Below are positions 42,180 to 49,711 of a stretch of 64,000 nt of DNA, in pieces. The DNA comes from Geotalea sp. SG265 (GTDB taxonomy: Bacteria > Desulfobacterota > Desulfuromonadia > Geobacterales > Geobacteraceae). Both the position numbers and the translations under genes were made by a program. A model generated the notes under the pieces. That model did not search any database and was not told the DNA's origin. It saw only the letters and a program-made list of their open reading frames with translations. Where the stretch lies: positions 16,694 to 80,693 of the forward strand of contig NZ_JAKZFT010000015.1 in the NCBI RefSeq assembly GCF_022808985.1, read 5' to 3'. How positions within the stretch are numbered: the stretch's first letter is position 1; each line of letters opens with the position of its first letter.

Positions 42180-43517
42180 ATGCCCAACTGCACCGCCCTC
42201 ACCATTGACACGGAATTCCCTGCTCTCGACTCAGCGCTGCTCCCCTACCCCTCCAAGCTGTTCGTGGAGACCACGAGCCGCTGCAACCTGAGCTGCATCA
42301 TGTGCATGAAGCAGAATGACCATGGTGCCCGTGACGGTGATCTGGATCTGGGAACCTTCGCCCACCTGGAACCCGCCCTGTCCAACCTGGATGCCCTGAT
42401 CCTGAACGGCGTGGGAGAACCGCTGCTCAACTCCCGCCTGGAGCAGATCATCACCCGGGCACGGAAGTTGATGCCGCCCCACGGCTGGATCGGTTTCCAG
42501 AGCAACGGCCTTCTGCTCACCAACATGCGGGCCATGACCCTGCTCGATGCCGGACTGGACCAGATCTGCCTCTCAATGGACGGCGTCGATAGCACCACCT
42601 TCGGCAGCATCCGGACCGGCAGCCAGCTATTGGACCTGCAAATGGCTTTCAAAGCCCTCGCTGCGGCCAAAGTGGTCTGCGGCCGGCCCGATCTGGAAAT
42701 CGGCGTCGAGTTTGTCGTCATGAGGGACAATCTCAAGGAACTCCCTTCTGCTCTCGAGTGGGCTGCCGCACGGGGAGCGAGTTTCGCCATCGTCTCCCAC
42801 CTGCATCCGTTCCACGAACCCCACCTGGAACAGCGGGCCTATGACACCTGTACCGATGAGGCAATCCAGCTCTTCCAGACATGGAAGTCCAAGGCGGAAG
42901 TGATCGGCATCGACATCCTGCATTACTTCGACCTGCTCTGGAAGTACCGCAGGACCCCGGAGGAAAGCCGGATCGTCAATTTCGTCGAGGCGATGAAGAC
43001 CGATGCCCGTGACCGCGGCATCACCCTTGACCTGAAACGGCTCTTTGCCATGGACTTCGGCCAGATCGAAGAGACCATGACCATCTTTGATGAGGCAACC
43101 AGGGTTGCGCGGAAGATCGGCTTGGATCTCCGGCTCCCCGAGGTGGTCAAGCGGGAAAAACGGGGGTGCGCCTTTATTGAAGAGGGGGGTGCTTTCATCT
43201 CCTGGAACGGCATGATGCATCCCTGCTATCACCTCTGGCACCGCTGCCAGTCATTTGCCAACGGCTGGCTGCAGCCGGTGAAGCCACGGGCCTTCGGTAA
43301 CGTCGCTGAACGGGGCATCCTGGAGATCTGGAACAGCTGCGAATTCCGCACCTTCAGGCAAAATGTCCTTCGCCATAACTACCCCTCCTGCTCCGGCTGC
43401 AACTGCTCCCCCTGTGATCTGGTGCAGAAGGAGGAGTTTGCCCAGGATTGCTATGTGAATACCGAGCCGTGCGGGAGTTGTCTATGGAGCTCGGGGGTCT
43501 TCCGCTGTTTGGATTGA
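42180..43517 (+). CDS. Radical SAM/SPASM protein, possible tungsten-enzyme maturase
   Basis: A 445-residue radical SAM protein. The cluster motif C-x3-C-x2-C is Cys35-Cys39-Cys42 (CNLSCIMC). The barrel is followed by a C-terminal cysteine-rich SPASM-like part (MHPCYHLWHRC, CSGCNCSPCDL). I recall a radical SAM family encoded beside AOR-type tungsten enzymes, and the genomic context (aor, Mop, moaD, moeB within 10 kb) fits that. Alternatively it modifies another protein of this operon. The start at 42180 lies 12 nt past the previous stop. Confidence 0.85.
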   Translation: MPNCTALTIDTEFPALDSALLPYPSKLFVETTSRCNLSCIMCMKQNDHGARDGDLDLGTFAHLEPALSNLDALILNGVGEPLLNSRLEQIITRARKLMPPHGWIGFQSNGLLLTNMRAMTLLDAGLDQICLSMDGVDSTTFGSIRTGSQLLDLQMAFKALAAAKVVCGRPDLEIGVEFVVMRDNLKELPSALEWAAARGASFAIVSHLHPFHEPHLEQRAYDTCTDEAIQLFQTWKSKAEVIGIDILHYFDLLWKYRRTPEESRIVNFVEAMKTDARDRGITLDLKRLFAMDFGQIEETMTIFDEATRVARKIGLDLRLPEVVKREKRGCAFIEEGGAFISWNGMMHPCYHLWHRCQSFANGWLQPVKPRAFGNVAERGILEIWNSCEFRTFRQNVLRHNYPSCSGCNCSPCDLVQKEEFAQDCYVNTEPCGSCLWSSGVFRCLD

Positions 43518-43643
43518 AGGGACGCCATATTTGAGCGCTAGCGGCATTGGCTCGTCATCGGCTCGTCAGCGTACAGGAAGTATGCTTCCGTCGCCTCTTC
43601 CTCGCCGCCTTGCTATCATCTCAAATCTGACGTCCCGGATTTA
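43518..43643. repeat. Palindromic repeat family B, diverged copy 3
   Basis: Bounded by GGGACGCCATATTTGAG and CTCAAATCTGACGTCCC, with central GGAAGTATGCTTCC. Blocks GGCATTGGCTCGTC and GCCGCCTTGC align with GGCGTTGCCCTCG and GCGCCTTGC of copy 1 in the same order and spacing. Confidence 0.55.
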
Positions 43644-43685
43644 GGTACCACAAAAGGCTTTTAAATTAACGAAGAAAGGTCCCAC

Positions 43686-44531
43686 ATGTACGAAGTACTC
43701 AGTAACGACATCCTGGCGCCCAACCTCCACCGTCTGGTGGTGCGGGCGCCGCGCATCGCTCCGGCGAGAAAGCCGGGGCAGTTCGTCATCATCCGTCTTG
43801 ACAAGGGAGAGGAGCGTATCCCTCTTACCATCGGCGACGCCGATCCGGCCACCGGGACGATCACCCTTTTCATCCAGGCCATCGGCGCTTCAACCCGCAG
43901 GATCGTTGACGTCCCCGCCGGCGGCTTCATTCTGGACGTGGCCGGCCCCATGGGCAAGCCGACCCATCTGGACAACTGGCAACGGGTTGCCTGCATCGGC
44001 GGCGGGGTCGGTACCGCCGTCCTTTTCCCGCTGGTCAAGGCGCTGGCGGCGACGGAAAGCCGCATCACCACCATCATCGGCGGCCGTTCCAGCCAATATG
44101 TAATCCTGGCCGACGAGCTGAAGGCGCTGTCGGAGCAGCTCCTCATCACCACCGAGAACGGCAGCCTCGGCCGCAAGGGCTTTGTCACGGCGGCACTGAC
44201 CGATCTCATCAATGAGCCGACGACAAAACCGGACGCCGTTTTTGCCATCGGTCCGGTGCCCATGATGCGCGCCATCGCCGAGCTGACCCGCCCCCACGGC
44301 ATCGAGACCATCGTCAGCCTCAACCCGATCATGATCGACGGTACCGGCATGTGCGGCGGCTGCCGGGTGGTGGTGGACGGCGAATCCAAATTCGCCTGCG
44401 TTGACGGCCCCGAATTCGACGGCCACAAGGTGGATTTTGCCGGGCTGAGCGACCGCCTTACCACCTATCGCGACCATGAAAGCCATGCAGCCGCAGAGTG
44501 CCGACTGACACGGGAGGTGACCAATGCCTGA
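43686..44531 (+). CDS. nfnA: FAD/NAD- and [2Fe-2S]-binding reductase subunit (NfnA type)
   Basis: A 281-residue ferredoxin-NADP reductase-like protein, related to dihydroorotate dehydrogenase electron-transfer subunits. FAD binding is at KPGQFVIIRLD and RIPLTIGD; NAD binding at CIGGGVGTAVLFPL. The [2Fe-2S] cysteines are in DGTGMCGGCRV and KFACVDGPEFDGH. With nfnB it should link NAD(P)H and ferredoxin, possibly by electron bifurcation. The next gene starts 8 bp inside its end. Confidence 0.9.
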   Translation: MYEVLSNDILAPNLHRLVVRAPRIAPARKPGQFVIIRLDKGEERIPLTIGDADPATGTITLFIQAIGASTRRIVDVPAGGFILDVAGPMGKPTHLDNWQRVACIGGGVGTAVLFPLVKALAATESRITTIIGGRSSQYVILADELKALSEQLLITTENGSLGRKGFVTAALTDLINEPTTKPDAVFAIGPVPMMRAIAELTRPHGIETIVSLNPIMIDGTGMCGGCRVVVDGESKFACVDGPEFDGHKVDFAGLSDRLTTYRDHESHAAAECRLTREVTNA

Positions 44532-45957
44532 ATTGACCATGAAAGACCGGCTGGCGATTGAAAGAACCCATATGCCCGAGTTGGAAGCGACCGCCCGCAG
44601 CAAAAGCTTCGATGAAGTGAATCGTGGCCTGTCCCTTGCCGACGCGGTGCAGGAGGCTCAGCGCTGCATCCAATGTAAAACCCGCCCCTGTGTGGACGGC
44701 TGCCCGGTGGGAGTCTCGATCCCCGAGTTCATCGACGCCCTGGCCAGGGAGGATCTTCCCGAAGCGGCCCGGATACTCCGGGGAGACAACGCCCTGCCGG
44801 CGGTCTGCGGCCGGGTCTGCCCCCAGGAAAGCCAATGCGAAGCCGAATGTGTCCGTGGCGTCAAGGGGGAGGCAGTGGCCATCGGCTACCTGGAGCGGTT
44901 TGTTGCCGACTGGGCCATGGCCAATACGGAAAAATTGGCTGTCGCAAAACAGTCTGTCTCCACCGGGAAGCAGGTTGCCGTCGTCGGCTGCGGCCCTGCC
45001 GGACTCACTGCCGCCGGCGAACTGGCCCGCCAGGGATATGGGGTGACCATCTTTGAAGCGCTCCATGACACCGGTGGGGTGCTCCGCTACGGCATACCCG
45101 AATTCCGCCTGCCTAAAAGCATCATCGACCTGGAGGTGAATCGGCTCCTTGACCTGGGCGTACGCATCGAATGCAACGTCATCATCGGCAAGACCCTCAC
45201 TCTGGCACAGCTCCGCAGCCAGTTCGACGCGGTTTTCATCGCCAATGGCGCGGGGCTGCCGGTAATGCTCAATCTGCCGGGGGAAAACCTCAAGGGGGTT
45301 TACTCGGCCAATGAATATCTGACCCGGGTCAACCTGATGGAGGCCGGCCGCAATCCCGCTGCCCCGACCCCGATTATACAAGGGCGTTCAGTGGCGGTGA
45401 TCGGCGGCGGCAATACCGCCATGGATTGTGTCCGCACCGCCAGGAGGCTGGGAGCGCGGAAGGCGATGATCATCTACCGCAGAAGCGAGGCGGAGATGCC
45501 GGCCCGCCTGGAGGAGATCCGCCACGCCAAGGAGGAGGGGGTGGAATTCGTCATGCTGACCGCGCCGCTGGAAATTATCGGCAATGACGATGGCTGGGTT
45601 GTGGCACTCCGTTGCGAGAAAATGGAGCTTGGTCAGCCCGATGAGTCGGGAAGGCGCAAGCCGGTCGCTATCCCCGATTCCCAGTATCACCTGGAGGTGG
45701 ACGTGGTGGTAAATGCCGTCGGCACCCGCTCCAATCCGCTGCTTACCACCACCGCGCCCGACCTTGAGCTGAACAGGTGGGGCAACATCGTCAGCAACGA
45801 GACAGGCGCTACCAATCTAGGTGGTGTGTATGCCGGGGGTGACATTGTCCGTGGCGGCGCAACGGTTATTTTGGCCATGGGAGACGGTAAAAGGGGCGCT
45901 ACAGCCATCCATGGCTACCTGAAACAGCAGCAGGCTCTTTCAGGCAAGGGTCGTTAG
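44524..45957 (+). CDS. nfnB: NADPH-dependent glutamate synthase-like flavoprotein (NfnB type)
   Basis: A 477-residue protein of the glutamate-synthase small-subunit family: N-terminal double [4Fe-4S] domain (CIQCKTRPCVDGCPVG; CGRVCPQESQCEAEC), FAD-binding VVGCGPAGLTAAGELA, and NAD(P)-binding VIGGGNTAMDCVRTARRLG. No large glutamate synthase subunit is nearby, so together with nfnA it is taken as a NADH-dependent ferredoxin:NADP oxidoreductase. Confidence 0.92.
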   Translation: MPELTMKDRLAIERTHMPELEATARSKSFDEVNRGLSLADAVQEAQRCIQCKTRPCVDGCPVGVSIPEFIDALAREDLPEAARILRGDNALPAVCGRVCPQESQCEAECVRGVKGEAVAIGYLERFVADWAMANTEKLAVAKQSVSTGKQVAVVGCGPAGLTAAGELARQGYGVTIFEALHDTGGVLRYGIPEFRLPKSIIDLEVNRLLDLGVRIECNVIIGKTLTLAQLRSQFDAVFIANGAGLPVMLNLPGENLKGVYSANEYLTRVNLMEAGRNPAAPTPIIQGRSVAVIGGGNTAMDCVRTARRLGARKAMIIYRRSEAEMPARLEEIRHAKEEGVEFVMLTAPLEIIGNDDGWVVALRCEKMELGQPDESGRRKPVAIPDSQYHLEVDVVVNAVGTRSNPLLTTTAPDLELNRWGNIVSNETGATNLGGVYAGGDIVRGGATVILAMGDGKRGATAIHGYLKQQQALSGKGR

Positions 45958-45977
45958 TCGGAGGAGGATGAAGAAGC

Positions 45978-47231
45978 ATGTGCAGAAAAATCTTTGTTGC
46001 CGCCACCGGCCAGAACACCGGCAAGACCACCATTAGTCTCTCGCTGGTTCACCTGGCACGGCAGCGATACAAGCGGGTAGGCTTCATCAAGGCCATCGGC
46101 CCAAAGTGCCAGCAGTTTAACGACATCGTAGTCGACAAGGATGCGGCGCTGATGGCCCGCGTTTTCGGCATGGAGGAAGACATCCACCTCATGTCGCCGG
46201 TTGTCCTTGGCAGGGGCTCCACCAAGCGCTTTCTCGATGGGCAGTTGACCACCGCCGAGCTGGAAGGGAAGCTGCGTCACGCTTTTCATGAGATGGAACG
46301 GAAATACGATTTTTTAGTCATCGAAGGGGCCGGCCACGGGGGGGTCGGCTCTGTCGTGGGACTGAGCAACGGCCGGGTGGCTAGCCTCTGTGGCGCGCCG
46401 GTGATCATGGTCAGCGGTGGCGGCATCGGCAACGTCATCGATTCGGTCCTGCTCAACCTCCCCCTGTACCAGGCCGAGGGGTGTCCGGTGCGAGCGCTCA
46501 TGGTCAATAAACTGTTGCAGGACAAGCGGGAGGCCTCCCTGGGGTACCTACAGAAGGCCTTCTCCCCTCTTCCCCTGCCGGTGATGGCGGGATTCGACTA
46601 CTCGCCGATCCTGGCCAACCCCACCCTCAATCACATCGCCCGGCTCCTGGATCACCCCCTCAACGGTGACCCAAGCGCACGCAGCCGCATCGTCCACCAT
46701 GTCCAGCTGGGGGCAGCCTCTTCCCAGAAGGTCATCGACCTGCTGGAGGAATCGACCCTGCTCATCACCACCAGTTCCCGGGATGAGCTGATCGTCACCA
46801 TCTCCTCCCTCTACCACATTCCCGCCTATCGGGAGAAGATCGCCGGGCTGGTCATCCCGGGACAGGCGCCGGTCTCAAACGTTACCCAGAAGATCCTCGA
46901 TGCAAGCGGCATCCCCTACATCCGCATCTTCCAGTCAACGGCCGATGTCTTTTCCACCATTACCGGCCATATCTCCAAGATCAGCGTGGAGGATGAGGAA
47001 AAAATCCAGCTGATATGCTCCTCCGCGGAACGAACCATTGACTTCGAAGGGATCGAGCGGATTGCGCTGGAAGAGGCAACGCCAAGTCAGGGATTGGGAA
47101 GGGAAGCCTTAGATTACTTTCATAACGATCATGGTCACGTCATCTTCCAGGGCCGTTGTCCCCGCAAAGGCAGCAACCTCGTGGAGGATACCGCCAATGA
47201 CCTCCTCCGCTGGTCTGGAACTGATTGCTGA
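45978..47231 (+). CDS. BioD-like P-loop plus DRTGG-domain protein
   Basis: A 417-residue protein like the N-terminal two domains of long phosphotransacetylases. The Walker A motif is ATGQNTGKTT at residues 8-17, followed by DFLVIEGAGHGGVGSV. A DRTGG domain covers about residues 215-330. No acetyltransferase domain follows, so it may be a sensor or regulator. Its 3' end overlaps the convergent phosphatase gene by 123 bp. Confidence 0.85.
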   Translation: MCRKIFVAATGQNTGKTTISLSLVHLARQRYKRVGFIKAIGPKCQQFNDIVVDKDAALMARVFGMEEDIHLMSPVVLGRGSTKRFLDGQLTTAELEGKLRHAFHEMERKYDFLVIEGAGHGGVGSVVGLSNGRVASLCGAPVIMVSGGGIGNVIDSVLLNLPLYQAEGCPVRALMVNKLLQDKREASLGYLQKAFSPLPLPVMAGFDYSPILANPTLNHIARLLDHPLNGDPSARSRIVHHVQLGAASSQKVIDLLEESTLLITTSSRDELIVTISSLYHIPAYREKIAGLVIPGQAPVSNVTQKILDASGIPYIRIFQSTADVFSTITGHISKISVEDEEKIQLICSSAERTIDFEGIERIALEEATPSQGLGREALDYFHNDHGHVIFQGRCPRKGSNLVEDTANDLLRWSGTDC

Positions 47232-48338
47232 AACGGTACTGCACAGTCTGCCGAAACCGAAGAGCTCTCCGGCACTGTTTTGGGCTTCGGTAATACCGTC
47301 CGTGTAAAGGACCAGCAGATCCCCCGGCTCCATCTGCAGCTCCTTTTCCTCATAGCTTTCTTTTTTCCTGACGCCGAGGATCAGCCCCTCCGCATCCAGT
47401 TTCCGGCAGGAGATCTCCGAGGGGCGCAACAGCAATGGAGAGACGTGGCCCGCGTTGGCATAGGAGAGCAGCCGCCGCACCGGGTCGTAGCTGACGTAGA
47501 AGAGGGTAATGAAAAGACCGGACCGGTTCAGGTCGTCGTAAAGGATATCGTTGAGATAGGCGAGGACCTCACCGGTGCCGGTGGAGGCACCGAGCCGGGC
47601 GCGAAGCATGGAGCGCGCCTCTGCGGTCATCAATGCCGCACCGATGCTGTGCCCCGAGACATCGGCCACCACCAGGTCGAGCATTCCCGTCTCCCGCAGG
47701 TAATAATCATAGTAATCACCCCCCACGTGGGTCGCCGGAAGGCAGGTGCCGGCCAGCTGCACCCCAGGCACCTGTGGAGGGGCGTCGGGCAACAGGGAAA
47801 GCTGGATCTGCCGTGCCAGCTCCATATCGCGCAGCATGCGGGAATTCTCCAGCATAACCTTCTCGGCCCGCAGCCGCTCGGTGATGTCACGGGCCACCGC
47901 CACGCCATAACTGGTCCTGTGAAGGCTGACGATCCTGATAGTGATCTCTGCCGGGAAATCCCCTCCGGAGCACCGATACAGCCGGGTCATGATAGTGTCC
48001 TTATCCCGACCCTCGGCGATGCCCGCCGTGGACAAACGCCTGATGCGCAGCACGTCTTCCTCCGGCAGGACATCGTTGAGGTTCATGGAAAGGAACTTTT
48101 CCCGGGGGCAATCCAGTTGGCGGCAGGCGGATTCATTGACGTCGACAATGGCAAACGAAGGGACACGGAAGAGGACGATACAGTCGTTGCTCTCGTCCAG
48201 AAGCGAGCGGAAGCGTTCCAGTTCGTCCAGCTTCTGCTGTAGCTCCGGATAGTAGGTCTTGCGCAGGGAGCGCTCCCCGAGGCCGATGATCTTTTCCCGC
48301 CGGGCATCCCAGTCCTCATCATCGGAAGGCTTTGTCAT
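47109..48338 (-). CDS. PAS-domain SpoIIE/PP2C-type serine phosphatase
   Basis: A 409-residue cytoplasmic protein: N-terminal coiled region, a PAS domain (about residues 38-160: NDCIVLFRVPSFAIVDVNESA seen as VDVNESACRQLDCP), then a SpoIIE-type phosphatase domain from about 185 (GGDYYDYY, LVVADVSGHSIGAALM, LLVLYTDGITEA, EDDVTMIVMKV). Such proteins control anti-sigma-factor antagonists. Convergent overlap with the upstream gene means its last 40 codons are antisense to that gene's end. Confidence 0.92.
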   Translation of the reverse strand: MTKPSDDEDWDARREKIIGLGERSLRKTYYPELQQKLDELERFRSLLDESNDCIVLFRVPSFAIVDVNESACRQLDCPREKFLSMNLNDVLPEEDVLRIRRLSTAGIAEGRDKDTIMTRLYRCSGGDFPAEITIRIVSLHRTSYGVAVARDITERLRAEKVMLENSRMLRDMELARQIQLSLLPDAPPQVPGVQLAGTCLPATHVGGDYYDYYLRETGMLDLVVADVSGHSIGAALMTAEARSMLRARLGASTGTGEVLAYLNDILYDDLNRSGLFITLFYVSYDPVRRLLSYANAGHVSPLLLRPSEISCRKLDAEGLILGVRKKESYEEKELQMEPGDLLVLYTDGITEAQNSAGELFGFGRLCSTVSAISSRPAEEVIGGILHEVAAFAGTTALEDDVTMIVMKVI

Positions 48339-49491
48339 AGATCTCCTCCAGATCGTGGCGGGTCATCTGGCGCGGATTTGTGAAGATGCACGGGTCCTCT
48401 ATGGCTTTGCCGGCCAGCGCGGGAATATCGCCGCGAGTTACCCCCAGCTGCTCCAGCGAGTGTGCTATGCCCGCCTCCCGGACCAGTTGCATGAGGAAGG
48501 AGGTCAGGGCATTTTTGCACCTCTCGGGAGGCATCCCCGCGGTATCCAGTCCCATTGACCGGGCCACCTCCCCGTATCGCGCGGCAGCGGTTTCGAAATT
48601 GAAGTCGATGACGTGGGGCAGGAGGATGGCATTGCATTCGCCGTGGGAGCTTCCCAGATAGCCACCGAGGCTGTGGGCCATTGCATGCACCGCTCCCAGG
48701 CTCGCATTGGAAAAAGCCAGCCCCGCCTGGAGGCTTGCCAGCATGATTCTGCCGCGCAGCACCATGTTCTCCGGTTCTTTCAGGGTCTGCAGAAGGTTTG
48801 CCGCCACCAGCCGCATTGCTTGGAGCGCATGAACGTCGGTGATGGGCGAGTGAGCGGTGGAAACGAATGCCTCGATGGAATGGCAAAGGGCATCCATGGC
48901 GGTGCAGGCGGTCAAATCCGCCGGCATGGTGGTGGTAACGACCGGATCGATGAGTGCCGCGTCGGGAACGAGTGTCTTGCTGATGATGGCAATCTTCACC
49001 CTTTTTTCCACATGGGTGATTATTGCAAACTGGGAGACATCGGCACCAGACCCGGCGGTAGTAGGGATACAGATCAGGGGCGGGCTGGGAAGGTCCACGT
49101 TGTCCACCCCTTCGAAATCCAGGATGTTGCGGCGGTTGGAGATGACGATGCCGATCCCCTTGGCGCAGTCGATGGGGCTTCCGCCTCCCACGGCGAGAAT
49201 GGTGTTGCAGCCGGATGAACGATACATCTCTGCCCCGGCCATGACCTCCTCTGATTTGGGATTGGGGGTGACGGCAGAAAAAACAGTGTAATCGAGTTCT
49301 GCTCCCTTGAGGTCCCTGAGTATCTCCTCGGTCCAGCCGGCGGCGATGACTCCTGGATCTGTCACCATCAGCACCTTGCGTGCGCCGAAGTTTCGCGCGT
49401 ACCTGGCGGCAAGCTTTCGCGCATCGATGCCGAAGATGAACTCCGGGGCCACGAACTTGCGCAACTGGAACTCGGTAGGCTCAAACGGCAT
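48319..49491 (-). CDS. Iron-containing alcohol dehydrogenase (second)
   Basis: A 390-residue group III alcohol dehydrogenase: GGGSPIDCAKGIGIVISN for NAD binding; iron ligands in DALCHSIEAF, SLGAVHAMAHSLGG and SSHGECNAILLPH. It overlaps the start of the phosphatase gene by 20 bp. It is about as similar to the 36055 enzyme as family members usually are, so substrates may differ. Divergent from the AcoR-type regulator gene. Confidence 0.93.
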   Translation of the reverse strand: MPFEPTEFQLRKFVAPEFIFGIDARKLAARYARNFGARKVLMVTDPGVIAAGWTEEILRDLKGAELDYTVFSAVTPNPKSEEVMAGAEMYRSSGCNTILAVGGGSPIDCAKGIGIVISNRRNILDFEGVDNVDLPSPPLICIPTTAGSGADVSQFAIITHVEKRVKIAIISKTLVPDAALIDPVVTTTMPADLTACTAMDALCHSIEAFVSTAHSPITDVHALQAMRLVAANLLQTLKEPENMVLRGRIMLASLQAGLAFSNASLGAVHAMAHSLGGYLGSSHGECNAILLPHVIDFNFETAAARYGEVARSMGLDTAGMPPERCKNALTSFLMQLVREAGIAHSLEQLGVTRGDIPALAGKAIEDPCIFTNPRQMTRHDLEEIYDKAFR

Positions 49492-49637
49492 GGTCTTTCA
49501 CCCCCGAAACTTTTGCGGTAAAGGCACTTACATTTTAACAAATGTCCGGGAAAAAGCAGGGACCACCGCAGGGGAAACCCTTTCCGTCAACAGGCGAAAG
49601 CTTGCCGTAGCCTCTGCCCCGCCGGGACAAATTGTCG

Positions 49638-49667
49638 TTGACAATGACACCGGCAAAAGCAGATAAT
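49638..49667 (+). promoter_or_regulatory. Sigma-70 promoter of the AcoR-type regulator, overlapped by a palindrome
   Basis: TTGACA and GATAAT are separated by 18 bp. ATTGTC-GTT-GACAAT overlaps the -35 element and could be an operator. Confidence 0.6.
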
Positions 49668-49711
49668 TCATTAAAAAATAACGCTTTCCTCCATTTTTAG
49701 AGGTCCGACAG

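Noticed and set aside
49492..49711. Sigma-54 promoter for the second alcohol dehydrogenase
   Set aside because: No GG-N10-GC pair in proper context was found on the minus strand.
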